This document shows, piece after piece, positions 47,578 through 56,346 of a DNA stretch of 64,000 nt. How positions within the stretch are numbered: the stretch's first letter is position 1; the number at the start of each line of letters is the position of its first letter. The DNA comes from Alphaproteobacteria bacterium. GTDB taxonomy: Bacteria; Pseudomonadota; Alphaproteobacteria; Rhodobacterales; Rhodobacteraceae. The DNA lies in the NCBI GenBank assembly GCA_024280735.1, contig JAJRPO010000026.1, forward strand, positions 78,664 to 142,663, written 5' to 3'. Both the position numbers and the translations under genes were made by a program. The notes beneath the pieces are model-generated. The model saw only the letters and a program-made list of their open reading frames with translations, did not search any database and was not told the DNA's origin.

Positions 47578-48681
47578 ATGAAACTGAATGACCGCACCTT
47601 AACAGCCCTGACCGCGCTCTGCCTTGCAGTGGGTGTAGCTGTGGCTGGTTTTGTTATCCAGTCAGATGAAGGCACAAATACTCCCGCCCTTGAAGTTGCA
47701 TCAATGGCCGCGACTTCCTTTGAAAGGCAATCCGTTTCTATGTCATTCGATGCGGTGGCTGCTCAATCGCAATTATCATCGCCCAAAGTGTTCGCCTCTC
47801 TGACGCCTGCGCCAAAATTCGACAAAACACAGACAACCCTAAACAACATTCTAATCGATGCGCCTTTTCTTGCGGCTTCGATGCTCCCAGCAAATTTGCA
47901 ACTTTCAGTCCCGCAACCTCAACCAAGCCCTGTTCTAGCATCCCTTGGCCCGGAATTAGCCCACACAACGGCATCGGATGCGCTTCCGCTGTTACAAGCG
48001 AAATTTCCGACGGACCTGTGCAGGATCAACTTGCGGGCCACAACAAAACCTACCGCCCGCGTGAAACTGCAAATCATGGCACCTTGTCATCCGGAAACAA
48101 TCGTCACCATCGAACATGCAGGCCTGCGTTTCCGCGAACGGCTTGATAAAGACGGCACCTTGGCAGTGATAATCCCTGCTTTCGTCCAATTCTCAAAATT
48201 CGACATCACATTGCGTGACGGCTTGCGGGCCACCACCGGCGCATATATTGTTGGCCTCTCTTCACTGAACCGCACTGGATTTTCCGCCGCCGGCGCAATA
48301 AACGCGATATTGCGTGCCCATGATTCCAGTACTCCCGGTGGAATAATTTCACGCGCGCAACCACGCACTTACAAACATGCGTTACTTTCAGGCGGCGGAT
48401 ACCTGACGATTTTGGGCGACTCAACACTGCCTAACCCACAAATAGCGCAAATCTACACACACCCGAACAATGACAATCAGAAACTCGTGCGTCTGGAAAT
48501 TCTAGCAAACCGCAATAAATCAAATTGCGCGGGCGGGATAGATTTGCAAACAGCCCGCCACAGCCCAATACTCGGCCCATCCAAAAGACATATCCGAGTC
48601 AATCTAACCGATTGCGACACTGAAAACGGCAGTCTGGTGTTGAAAAATCTGCTCAAAGATATGAGAATGGCGCAGAACTAA
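47578..48681 (+). CDS. secA-linked envelope protein (often labelled translocase)
   Basis: A 367-residue protein with an N-terminal membrane anchor or signal (residues about 8-28, TALTALCLAVGVAVAGFVI), a low-complexity Pro/Ala/Gln-rich linker to about residue 140, then a domain beginning CRINLRATTKPTARVKLQIMAPC and IEHAGLRFRERLDKDGTLAVI. Related proteins in Rhodobacterales sit after secA and carry the label translocase, with no experimental basis I know of. It lies 16 nt upstream of the OmpA fusion gene, so the two are probably one operon in the cell envelope. Confidence 0.7.
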   Translation: MKLNDRTLTALTALCLAVGVAVAGFVIQSDEGTNTPALEVASMAATSFERQSVSMSFDAVAAQSQLSSPKVFASLTPAPKFDKTQTTLNNILIDAPFLAASMLPANLQLSVPQPQPSPVLASLGPELAHTTASDALPLLQAKFPTDLCRINLRATTKPTARVKLQIMAPCHPETIVTIEHAGLRFRERLDKDGTLAVIIPAFVQFSKFDITLRDGLRATTGAYIVGLSSLNRTGFSAAGAINAILRAHDSSTPGGIISRAQPRTYKHALLSGGGYLTILGDSTLPNPQIAQIYTHPNNDNQKLVRLEILANRNKSNCAGGIDLQTARHSPILGPSKRHIRVNLTDCDTENGSLVLKNLLKDMRMAQN

Positions 48682-48697
48682 CGCCATAGGCTCTGTG

Positions 48698-50230
48698 ATG
48701 AAATTCCTTGCTGTAATCTGCACGTCGATATGTGTCTTTTTTCCCCTTACATTATCGGCGCAAACTGTTGTTTTACAATCGAAAACCGGCAACGTCCGTG
48801 TGGACGGTACACTAGTCGATTATGACGGTGAATTTTACCGCGTTAAGACCAACCTTGGCATTCTGACCATCGATGCGCGCACGGTTAACTGTTCTGGCGA
48901 TGGCTGTCCTTCGGCGCAAGATATGACTTCCCGTTTCTCTGTCTCGGCGTCCGGCGATCTGGGCCTTACCCTGATTCCCGCATTACTGGAGGCATACAGC
49001 CTTTCCCTCGATGGGGAAATAACGGCGGAAAATCCATCTCTCAGCGGTCAAACTCTCAAAATACAAGACGGCGACGGGATTGAGCTTGCAGAAATTGACA
49101 TCAAAGTAACTCCGGAAGATGTTGCCTATGCTGACCTTGCCAAAGGCGGTGATTTGTTAATTGCAACCACCCGCCTGCCCGATCGGTCAGAGGCCGCAGC
49201 GGTCAACAATCCAGAGCAAAAGCAAATTCTGGCCAGCGACGGTATTATTGCAGCTGTATCGTCGGTCAATCCACTCAACACGATCTCTATTGCCAGCTTG
49301 CGCAAGATTCTAACAGGTGAGATAACCAATTGGCGCGAGGTTGGCGGGCCGGACATTGACATCGACCTTTACCTCCCGACCAGCAACGACGGGTTTAAGG
49401 CAGTTCTGAATGACTCGCGAATTGGCCTGAAACCTTCCCAGCTCACCAGCACAGCAATTCAATTGGACAGCTTGGCAGATGTTTCCGACGCCGCCGCTGC
49501 CAACCCCTTTGGCCTTGGCATTACCAGCTTTTCAAATCTCAGGAATGCCACCCCATTAGGCCTCAAGGAAAGTTGCGGGATATACTCAACACCTTCTGTT
49601 TTCACCTTAAAATCAGGTGACTATCCCCTCACTTACAACCATTATTTTTTCCGGCCAGAACAGCGCCTACCGGTTTTCGCCCGTGAGTTTCTGGATTTTG
49701 TTAAATCAGATCAGGCGCAAAATGTCATTCGGGCGACGGGATATGCCGATCTCGCAATCAGCACCTTATCACTGGATCATCAGGGCTTGCGTCTGGCAAC
49801 CGCCATTGGTCAGGCCGAAAAAGAATCTCCCCTTTCAACCGTTCAGGAAATGGTCCGCTTGCAAAACGGCGCCCAACGCCTGTCAACGACATTCCGCTTT
49901 CAGCCCGGCACCAAAACCCTGGACAGCCAGTCAAAGCAAAATGCCAGTTTGCTCGCTAGCGGCCTGATCCTTGGAAATTACGCAGATAAGCAGGTGCATA
50001 TCATTGGCTTTACTGACTCTGCGGGCAGTTCCACACAAAACATCGCGTTGGCCAAAAAGGCCGCCCAAATGGTTTTGAATTCCATAATCACCGCTGCCCC
50101 TGAAGGCAGTCTGGGCGATGTAGACTTTCAAGTCAGCGGGTTTGGCGAGGCCTCACCGCTGGCCTGTGATGATACCGAGGCCGGAAAACGGGTCAATCGG
50201 CGGGTCGAAATCTGGATAAAAGAGTCCTGA
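48698..50230 (+). CDS. PstS-like binding domain fused to an OmpA domain
   Basis: A 510-residue secreted protein. After a signal peptide (residues 1-21, ending LTLSA), a short beta segment (TGNVRVDGTLVDYDGEFYRV) leads to a phosphate-type periplasmic binding domain (about 80-360) with SSVNPLNTISIASLRKILTG and ITNWREVGGPD, the PstS-like hallmark. A C-terminal OmpA domain (about 395-510) has FRFQPGTKTL, IIGFTDSAGSS and GKRVNRRVEIWI, which binds peptidoglycan. ATG 48698 follows an in-frame GTG. A ligand-binding protein tethered to the cell wall is inferred; the ligand is unknown. Confidence 0.82.
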   Translation: MKFLAVICTSICVFFPLTLSAQTVVLQSKTGNVRVDGTLVDYDGEFYRVKTNLGILTIDARTVNCSGDGCPSAQDMTSRFSVSASGDLGLTLIPALLEAYSLSLDGEITAENPSLSGQTLKIQDGDGIELAEIDIKVTPEDVAYADLAKGGDLLIATTRLPDRSEAAAVNNPEQKQILASDGIIAAVSSVNPLNTISIASLRKILTGEITNWREVGGPDIDIDLYLPTSNDGFKAVLNDSRIGLKPSQLTSTAIQLDSLADVSDAAAANPFGLGITSFSNLRNATPLGLKESCGIYSTPSVFTLKSGDYPLTYNHYFFRPEQRLPVFAREFLDFVKSDQAQNVIRATGYADLAISTLSLDHQGLRLATAIGQAEKESPLSTVQEMVRLQNGAQRLSTTFRFQPGTKTLDSQSKQNASLLASGLILGNYADKQVHIIGFTDSAGSSTQNIALAKKAAQMVLNSIITAAPEGSLGDVDFQVSGFGEASPLACDDTEAGKRVNRRVEIWIKES

Positions 50231-50233
50231 CAG

Positions 50234-50260
50234 CAAAAAGGGCGGCCCGTAAGCCACCCT
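50234..50260 (-). terminator. intrinsic terminator of the His-rich secreted gene
   Basis: Minus-strand stem GGGTGGC / GCCGCCC (one G-U pair) followed by TTTTTG, 26 nt after the stop at 50286. It also lies just beyond the + strand OmpA gene but has no T run in that direction. Confidence 0.7.
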
Positions 50261-50285
50261 CCTGCCCGACGGATTTACTTTCCGC

Positions 50286-50681
50286 TTACCGATTAGATTG
50301 ATAAACATGTGTGGTCGTGTGCTTGGCCAGACATTTCTGCCCGTAGAACGTCACCCAACGGCCGTGGCTCCATTTTTGACGCAGGCAATGCTTTGGCTTG
50401 AAGGTTTTTGTAACCACAACGTTTTTGTAGCCGTGGTTATGCCCACGTGAATGGTCATGCCCCCGAGAATGATGATCCTGGCGGCGTGGTTCCACATAAC
50501 GCTTTGTCACAACCGGCTCTGATCGGCGCTGGCTGGCGGCAATCCCGCCAAGAATAGCGATGGCCGTTGCGCCAATTAGAAAATTGTCAAGATTGCTGCG
50601 CGCCTCTGCCTCCGGGGCGGCGATAGGGGCGGCGGCCATGGCGATTGCGGCAATTCCTGCGATGGTAAGTGTACGTAACAT
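50286..50681 (-). CDS. secreted His-rich small protein
   Basis: A 131-residue protein with a signal peptide (MLRTLTIAGIAAIAMAAA, cleavage probably after AEARS-type region) and a short hydrophobic stretch (FLIGATAIAILGGIAAS). The middle is His/Arg/Gly-rich (DHHSRGHDHSRGHNHG), as in metal-binding or RcnB-like regions, then KHCLRQKWSHGRWVTFYGQKC with two cysteines. The start follows AAAGGA. It may bind metal in the periplasm; there is no further evidence. Confidence 0.72.
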   Translation of the reverse strand: MLRTLTIAGIAAIAMAAAPIAAPEAEARSNLDNFLIGATAIAILGGIAASQRRSEPVVTKRYVEPRRQDHHSRGHDHSRGHNHGYKNVVVTKTFKPKHCLRQKWSHGRWVTFYGQKCLAKHTTTHVYQSNR

Positions 50682-50840
50682 GATATGTCCTTTCGGGTGC
50701 TTGGCGATCATTCGCGTTCTGTAACCAACTTGGGGGCAAAGGGGCTTGTCAGGCAATTACAGGCGACGGTTATCCAATATCATCGGGGTTTTTGACGTTT
50801 GATATTGAATAACAAGCCCGCACAGGCCACATATTCAGCT

Positions 50841-51155
50841 ATGAAACAGATATTAAAAACTCTCAAAGCTGGCGCAGTGGTTCTGGCCCTTATCGTGCCT
50901 CAGATGGCCACGGCCCAAAATGCCTGTTACGTCGATTATAAGGCAAAACAGTCCGGTTCCGGCGCTTTGCAGCTTCACTATGGTGTGATCCGCCTGAAAG
51001 GGCCTGCTTGCTCCAATGGCGGACTTATGAAAAAACGGGTATCAAAGCGTATTGCAGTGGATGACTGGATATTGCTGCGCGTGCTTTCGCAGTTTGAAAA
51101 ATCCGGTTTAGATCAAAGGCGTGCAAATGCAGGACAATACTTCCTCCGCTACTAA
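50841..51155 (+). CDS. small secreted protein upstream of the membrane regulator
   Basis: A 104-residue protein with a signal peptide ending about MATAQ, then a mature part with two cysteines (NACYVDYKAKQ and KGPACSNGG) that could form a disulfide, and a C-terminal WILLRVLSQFEKSGLDQR. The ATG at 50841 lacks a clear ribosome site; 50799 is an in-frame alternative without a proper signal. The 3' end overlaps the next gene by 29 nt, so the two are coupled. The function is unknown; an accessory protein for the membrane regulator is possible. Confidence 0.65.
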   Translation: MKQILKTLKAGAVVLALIVPQMATAQNACYVDYKAKQSGSGALQLHYGVIRLKGPACSNGGLMKKRVSKRIAVDDWILLRVLSQFEKSGLDQRRANAGQYFLRY

Positions 51156-51837
51156 ATGGCTTAAACTGGTACAGCCGCGTTCTGTCGTGGTTTCCGGCTC
51201 GGTTCTGGTGCTGCTGCTGCTGCTTGTCACCGCTGTCGTGCTGTTCACCACACTGCCCGATGCCAATGTGTTCAACGACCGTGTAGAGCGAATCTTCGTT
51301 GAAAACGATGCGCTAACCACCGGCGAGCAGGTCAAACTGCTGGAAATCCTCGCCCAATCCGGCACCGCCTTTTCCGAGGTATTGCAAGGCTATCGCTATA
51401 TCATCTTTGTGCTGCTGGTGCTGGCCTCCGCCCTGCTGCTCTCGGCCCTGTATTTCCTAAACGCCAACTACGGCCTGTCGCGCCGGATGAACGAGATCGA
51501 GGCCCACGGCATCCACATCACCAGCCTAATCGTCAGCCGCGACGAACGCCTCGTTCACATCAACAACATGGAATACACCTTGACCGAAAGCATCTGCGAA
51601 ACCCTGTCAGTTCTGTGTGAAGCCCGCCTCGACGACGAAGTAATTTCCGGTGCTGATCTGGAAGCGATGATAACCGGCAAAAATACATTAGACTGCGACG
51701 AGGCCGCCGGAGCCACCCGAATAAAACGCCTGCGCGATCAGCTGGGCAACCAAATGGTGTCGCAACTGTTGGTCAAGAACATCAGCCGTAAGGGGTACAT
51801 GTTGGCAATTGATGCGGATGTTATCCGTATGTTGTGA
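51127..51837 (+). CDS. membrane-anchored protein with C-terminal OmpR-type winged helix
   Basis: A 236-residue protein. Two membrane helices (about 19-43 and 91-112) flank a 47-residue periplasmic loop, and the positive-inside rule (RR at 119-120) puts both ends in the cytoplasm. Residues about 140-230 look like an OmpR/PhoB-type winged helix: an LTESICETLSVLCEA helix, VISGADLEAMITG, the recognition-like ATRIKRLRDQLG and the wing NISRKGYML. ToxR/CadC proteins have the reverse order (DNA-binding domain first). AAAGG precedes the ATG. It is translated from inside the end of the secreted-protein gene. Confidence 0.72.
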   Translation: MQDNTSSATKWLKLVQPRSVVVSGSVLVLLLLLVTAVVLFTTLPDANVFNDRVERIFVENDALTTGEQVKLLEILAQSGTAFSEVLQGYRYIIFVLLVLASALLLSALYFLNANYGLSRRMNEIEAHGIHITSLIVSRDERLVHINNMEYTLTESICETLSVLCEARLDDEVISGADLEAMITGKNTLDCDEAAGATRIKRLRDQLGNQMVSQLLVKNISRKGYMLAIDADVIRML

Positions 51838-51916
51838 AGGTAGCGCAGCCCGACGGTGCGGGCAGGTGGTGGTGATATTGACTTAGCGTTTCATTTTCCA
51901 ATTACGAAAAACAAAC

Positions 51917-52873
51917 CTACCCCCGCCCATGCGGTTCCCCCCAATCAATCACCGGATTAACCGGAATGATCCGATAGGGGTTAATCGTGTCGTGGCTATA
52001 ATGATAATGCCGCACGATATGCCCAAAATCCACCGTCTGCGCCACGCCCGGCCATTGGTACAGCTCACGCGTATAGGCCCAGAGGTTCGCCATATCCACC
52101 AGCCGGTTGCGGTTGGTTTTGAAATGCAGGTGATAGACCGGATCAAAGCGGAACAGGGTTGTCACCAGCCGCCAATCCGCCTCGGTTATCCGATCCCCAA
52201 TCAGGTAACGGCGCGTGGACAGGCGTTCCTCCAGCCAATCCATCGTCTCAAACAACGGCCCCACGGCTGCGTCATAGGCGGCCTGCGTGGTGGCAAACCC
52301 ACAGCGATAAACACCATTGTTGAACGTGTTGTAAATACGGGTGTTCACCGCCTCGATCTCGGCACGCATCCCCTCAGGCCAAAAATCCAGTTTATTTCCG
52401 GTAATCCCGTCGAAAGCAGAATTGAACATGCGGATGATTTCAGATGATTCGTTTGACACAATCGTGTCCGTCTGCTTGTCCCACAGAATAGGCACCGTCA
52501 CCCGTGTGGTCACATCTGGTTGCGCGCGGGTGTAAATTTCATGGGCAAATTCGCAGCCGTACAGGCTATCCCCTTGCGCCGCGCCGCCGTCAACCTCGAA
52601 CGTCCAGCCCTTATCCAGCATATCAGGATGCACCACATCAACGCTGATATGATCCGCCAAGCCCTTGAGTTCACGAAAAATCAGCGTCCGGTGCGCCCAG
52701 GGACAGGCCAGTGAAACATACAGATGGTAACGCCCTGATTCCGCTTTGAAACCACTGCTGCCGTCCGCCGTTATCCAATTGCGAAACTGTGCCTCGGTGC
52801 GTTCAAAACTGCCGCCGGAATTCTTGGTATCATACCACTGGTCGCTCCAATTTCCGTCTACAAGCAGGCCCAT
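51917..52873 (-). CDS. glutathionyl-hydroquinone reductase (YqjG/ECM4-type GST)
   Basis: A 318-residue xi-class glutathione transferase that removes glutathione from glutathionyl-hydroquinones. The catalytic Cys is in LACPWAHRTLIFRELKGL; the N-terminal GSFERTEAQFRNWI and the C-terminal TEADWRLVTTLFRFDPVYH are typical. It is a single-gene unit, divergent from the cobalamin operon and convergent with the winged-helix gene (79-nt gap). Its 5' flank shares the 259-nt intergenic region with the Cob leader. Confidence 0.94.
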   Translation of the reverse strand: MGLLVDGNWSDQWYDTKNSGGSFERTEAQFRNWITADGSSGFKAESGRYHLYVSLACPWAHRTLIFRELKGLADHISVDVVHPDMLDKGWTFEVDGGAAQGDSLYGCEFAHEIYTRAQPDVTTRVTVPILWDKQTDTIVSNESSEIIRMFNSAFDGITGNKLDFWPEGMRAEIEAVNTRIYNTFNNGVYRCGFATTQAAYDAAVGPLFETMDWLEERLSTRRYLIGDRITEADWRLVTTLFRFDPVYHLHFKTNRNRLVDMANLWAYTRELYQWPGVAQTVDFGHIVRHYHYSHDTINPYRIIPVNPVIDWGEPHGRG

Positions 52874-53013
52874 TTCAAACTCCGATATGTGTGGTAATTA
52901 ATGATAGCGCGTCAAATGCCGTTGCACAGGGAAATAGTGACGTTTCCATACACAATTGCAGCGCAAACCGGATTGCACTGGAAAACAAGCCGAATTATAA
53001 GGTCCCTATGACG

Positions 53014-53027
53014 AGCCCTTCGGGGCC
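53014..53027 (+). other. UUCG-capped hairpin in the cob operon leader
   Basis: A GCCC / GGGC stem closed by a C(UUCG)G tetraloop, about 105 nt upstream of the first gene. The 259-nt region 52874-53132 has no recognisable B12 box (AGCCAGGAGACCTGCC-type) and no T run after the hairpin, so I do not call a cobalamin riboswitch here. Confidence 0.4.
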
Positions 53028-53132
53028 GGAGAGGTGTCTTGCAGATGTGTCGACCCAAATAGGGGGCCAAATGCAAAATCGTCAGATAAACGCGGCTGCC
53101 TTTCCGCCATTGAAACCGAGAAAGGAAACGCG

Positions 53133-53348
53133 ATGAAATATACCCTGACACTTGTTGCCCTGCTGGGAACCACCTCAATAGCGAGCGCCGATATAGGCCA
53201 TTTGGGAGAGCTGGCTGGCCATGACCATTGGCTCGCACTCGGCGCTTTGGGCATTGCAATTGGCCTTGCAGGCTGGGCTGCACTTGGCGGTAAGAAAGAC
53301 GAAGACGCCGCCGAGTCTGAAGAAGAACCAGAAGCGCAGGAAGTATAA
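53133..53348 (+). CDS. small membrane protein of the cob cluster (DUF6732-like)
   Basis: A 71-residue protein with a signal-like N-terminus (MKYTLTLVALLGTTSIASA), a His-containing segment (HLGELAGHDHW), one membrane helix (LALGALGIAIGLAGWAAL) and an acidic tail (DEDAAESEEEPEAQ). I associate this layout with DUF6732 proteins in Rhodobacterales cobalamin loci. AAAGGAAACGCG precedes the ATG. It is the first gene of the operon, four bases upstream of cbiX. A role in cobalt handling is guessed from its histidines and position only. Confidence 0.7.
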   Translation: MKYTLTLVALLGTTSIASADIGHLGELAGHDHWLALGALGIAIGLAGWAALGGKKDEDAAESEEEPEAQEV

Positions 53349-53351
53349 ACC

Positions 53352-54446
53352 ATGGTTGAAAAAATCGGTGTGATGATCTGCGGGCACGGGTCCCGCAGCC
53401 AAGCGGCAGTGGATGAATTCGCAGTGCTGGCAGAAAAGCTGCCAGCCTATCTGCCGGACAATTGGGCCGTAGATTACGGCTATCTGGAGTTCGCAAATCC
53501 CGTGATCCGCGTTGGCCTAGACAATTTGCGGGCCCAAGGTTGCGACCGTATTTTGGCGGTGCCGGGCATGTTATTCGCTGCGATGCACGCCAAGAACGAC
53601 ATTCCCACAGTGCTGAATACCTACGCCAAAAAACACGGCGTGGATTTGACCTATGGCCGCGAATTGGGCGTTGATCCCAAAATGATCGCCGCCGCTGGCG
53701 CGCGGGTTAAGGAAGCGGTGGAAGCGGCCAACGCCGAGCACGGCGAAATGGCCCTACAAGACACCGCATTGGTGGTCATCGGCCGCGGCGCATCTGATCC
53801 TGATGCCAACGCCAACGTGTCCAAAATTGCGCGGATGCTGTGGGAAGGCATGGGCTTTGGCTGGTGCGAAGTTGGTTATTCCGGTGTGACTTTCCCGCTG
53901 GTGGAACCAACGCTCGATCATGTGGCCAAGCTGGGATACAAGCGGGTTATTGTGTTTCCGTATTTCCTGTTTACCGGCATCTTGATTGACCGGATTTACG
54001 GCTTTACCGATAAATGCGCCGATAAATACCCAGAAATACAGTTTATCAAAGCGCCCTACTTGAACGACCACCCGCAAGTTCTTGAAACTTTTGCGGAACG
54101 GATCACTGAACAAGTCGGCGAAATCATCCCGCCAACCTGCGGAACCTGCAAGTACCGCACCCAAGTTCTTGGGTTTGAAGCCGAGGTTGGTGCCGTGCAA
54201 GAAAGTCACCACCACCACGTCGAGGGCCAAGGCGCAGCCGCCCCCGGCGCGACCGTGGAAACCTGCAAGTTGTGCGAAACTTATTGCACAGGCGAATGCC
54301 GTTTGGATATGGATCATCATCATCACGACCATAGCCCTGACCATGGGCACGATCACCATGACCACGCACACGATCATGATCATGCCCACCCGGAATACCC
54401 CCACGCAAAACACCCCCACGGCCCCGAAAGCGCGAGGCGCAAGTAG
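53352..54446 (+). CDS. cbiX: sirohydrochlorin cobaltochelatase, long form (CbiX-L)
   Basis: A 364-residue class II chelatase inserting Co2+ into sirohydrochlorin. Two CbiX repeats occur (ICGHGSRSQAAVDEF and LVVIGRGASDPDANAN), with FPYFLFTGILIDRIY between the halves. The C-terminal tail has paired cysteines (CGTCKYR, CKLCETYCTGEC), which bind an Fe-S cluster in other CbiX-L proteins, and a His/Asp-rich stretch (DHHHHDHSPDHGHDHHDHAH), probably for metal storage. The next gene's GTG overlaps its TAG by one base. Confidence 0.93.
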   Translation: MVEKIGVMICGHGSRSQAAVDEFAVLAEKLPAYLPDNWAVDYGYLEFANPVIRVGLDNLRAQGCDRILAVPGMLFAAMHAKNDIPTVLNTYAKKHGVDLTYGRELGVDPKMIAAAGARVKEAVEAANAEHGEMALQDTALVVIGRGASDPDANANVSKIARMLWEGMGFGWCEVGYSGVTFPLVEPTLDHVAKLGYKRVIVFPYFLFTGILIDRIYGFTDKCADKYPEIQFIKAPYLNDHPQVLETFAERITEQVGEIIPPTCGTCKYRTQVLGFEAEVGAVQESHHHHVEGQGAAAPGATVETCKLCETYCTGECRLDMDHHHHDHSPDHGHDHHDHAHDHDHAHPEYPHAKHPHGPESARRK

Positions 54447-55150
54447 TGAGCCTTAAGGGAAACCCAAACGGTGCGGGCCTCCCCCAAGTGGGAGGCACCT
54501 TGCCATTTGGTGCGCTCAAGTATGAGCGCGCGCCTGCGGAAATTTATGCGCAAAGCTTTGCAACAGTGCGCCGTGAGGCACGTTTGGAACGCCTTGATGC
54601 GGGGATGCAGCGGCTGGTTATCCGGCTAATCCATTCTTGCGGTATGGTGGATGTGGCAGATCGGCTGGCGTTTTCCGAACGGGCTTATTTGGCCGGATAT
54701 GAGGCGCTGCAAAACGGCGCTCCAATCCTGTGTGACTGTGAAATGGTTGGGGCGGGGATAATTCGCCGCTACTTGCCTGCGGATAACCAGGTGATCGTGA
54801 CCTTGAATAATGTTGGCGTTCCCGAATTGGCGGCAGAAATCGGCAACACCCGCACGGCGGCGGCAGTCGAGCTGTGGCGTGATCATATTGAGGGCGCTGT
54901 CGTCGCTATTGGCAACGCCCCAACCGCATTGTTTCACCTTTTGGAATTGATTGACCAAGGCTGGCCCAAGCCCGCCTGTATACTGGGTTTTCCAGTTGGT
55001 TTTATCGGGGCTGCAGAAAGCAAAGCAGAGCTGGCAGCGCACCCACGGGGCTGTGAATTTGTTGCTTTGCGCGGGCGCCGTGGTGGTTCTGCTATGGCCT
55101 CAGCTGCGGTTAACGCATTGGCCGCGGGCTTGCCGGAGGAGAAGATATGA
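54446..55150 (+). CDS. cobH: precorrin-8X methylmutase
   Basis: A 234-residue enzyme moving a methyl group from C11 to C12 to form hydrogenobyrinate. The catalytic His is in RLIHSCGMVDVADRLAF; LCDCEMVGAGI and AVVAIGNAPTALFHLLELI are family motifs. The start is a GTG at 54446 with GAGG upstream, sharing a base with the previous stop (TAGTG). It continues to cobL by a four-base overlap. The N-terminal 15 residues are variable. Confidence 0.94.
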   Translation: MSLKGNPNGAGLPQVGGTLPFGALKYERAPAEIYAQSFATVRREARLERLDAGMQRLVIRLIHSCGMVDVADRLAFSERAYLAGYEALQNGAPILCDCEMVGAGIIRRYLPADNQVIVTLNNVGVPELAAEIGNTRTAAAVELWRDHIEGAVVAIGNAPTALFHLLELIDQGWPKPACILGFPVGFIGAAESKAELAAHPRGCEFVALRGRRGGSAMASAAVNALAAGLPEEKI

Positions 55151-56346
55151 GCGCTTGGCTTCATATCGTTGGTATCGGCGAAGACGGCATTGACGGGCTA
55201 ACCCCCGCCGCCCGCACGGTTGTAGAGGCCGCCGAGGTTGTGGTTGGCGGGGGCCGTCATCACGAGCTGTCAAAGAATGCAAATGCGGAGCGGTTGGCTT
55301 GGCCGTCGCCCTTCAACGCCCTGATCGACACACTGCAAGCCCATCGCGGCAAGCGGGTGGTGGTATTGGCGACGGGTGATCCCTTGTGGTATTCTGTGGG
55401 CGCGCGGATCGGGCGTTCTATTCCATCGACTGAAATCACCTATCACCCGCAGGTTTCCGCCTTCCAGCTGGCCGCCGCGCGAATGGGTTGGTCGATGGCT
55501 GATCTGGAAACCCTGACGGTGCATGGCCGGCCTGTGGAGCAGATGATTGCCTTTATCCAGCCCGATCAGCGGTTGCTGATCCTGACCACGGGTGCGGAAA
55601 CCCCTGCGCAAATTGCGGCCTTTCTAAACGACCGCGGTTTTGGCCAAAGCCGGATGACAGTTCTGGCAGCCATGGGTGGCGAGAATGAACAGCGGTTTGA
55701 CGGAATAGCTGAAATTTGGAACCATGAGGTCCCCGCCTTTAACACCCTAGCTGTCGAATGTATCGCCGCGCCAAATGCGGCCCTCCTGCCGCGCGTGCCC
55801 GGCCTTGCGGATGATCTGTTCGCCCATGACGGCACCATGACCAAGCAAGAGGTCCGTGCGGTGACATTGGCTAAACTGATGCCAATGCGGGGGGCGTTGC
55901 TGTGGGATGTGGGTTGTGGCTGCGGCTCTGTTGCTGTCGAGTGGATGCGCGGCGCGCGTTATGCCCGAGCAATAGGTATTGAACCGCGTGCGGACAGGCG
56001 CGTTTTTGCCGCGCAAAATGCCAGTGCCTTGGGGGTTCCCAAACTGGAATTGATCGACGGTGCCGTGCCGGACGCGCTCGCAGGCCTAGATGCGCCGGAT
56101 GCGATTTTTATTGGTGGCGGCTTGTCGCGCGCAACGTTCAAGCATTGCTGGCAAGCACTGCGCCCTTTGGGGCGGCTGGTGTGCAATGCGGTGACGCTTG
56201 AAAGTGAGGCGCTGCTGGTGGCGCTACACGCAGAGCATGGTGGACAGCTGATTAAACTATCGGTGGATCGGGTTGAGCCGCTGGGCAGTTTGACCGCTTG
56301 GAAACCACTGCGCCCTGTGACCCAGTGGAGCTTGGTAAAGCGATGA
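55147..56346 (+). CDS. cobL: precorrin-6Y C5,15-methyltransferase (decarboxylating)
   Basis: A 399-residue fused enzyme. The N-terminal half (about 1-215) is a tetrapyrrole methylase (VVLATGDPLWYSVGARI, LTVHGRPVEQM), CbiE-like; the C-terminal half (about 225-399) is a class I methyltransferase with LWDVGCGCGSVAVEWM, CbiT-like. It methylates C5 and C15 and decarboxylates the acetate of ring C. It overlaps both neighbours by four bases. Confidence 0.95.
   Translation: MSAWLHIVGIGEDGIDGLTPAARTVVEAAEVVVGGGRHHELSKNANAERLAWPSPFNALIDTLQAHRGKRVVVLATGDPLWYSVGARIGRSIPSTEITYHPQVSAFQLAAARMGWSMADLETLTVHGRPVEQMIAFIQPDQRLLILTTGAETPAQIAAFLNDRGFGQSRMTVLAAMGGENEQRFDGIAEIWNHEVPAFNTLAVECIAAPNAALLPRVPGLADDLFAHDGTMTKQEVRAVTLAKLMPMRGALLWDVGCGCGSVAVEWMRGARYARAIGIEPRADRRVFAAQNASALGVPKLELIDGAVPDALAGLDAPDAIFIGGGLSRATFKHCWQALRPLGRLVCNAVTLESEALLVALHAEHGGQLIKLSVDRVEPLGSLTAWKPLRPVTQWSLVKR

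Noticed and set aside
52921..53060. Possible cobalamin riboswitch upstream of the cob operon (GCACAGGGAA resembles part of the core)
   Set aside because: The B12 box and the conserved GCCACTG element are missing and the order of segments does not fit the known core.
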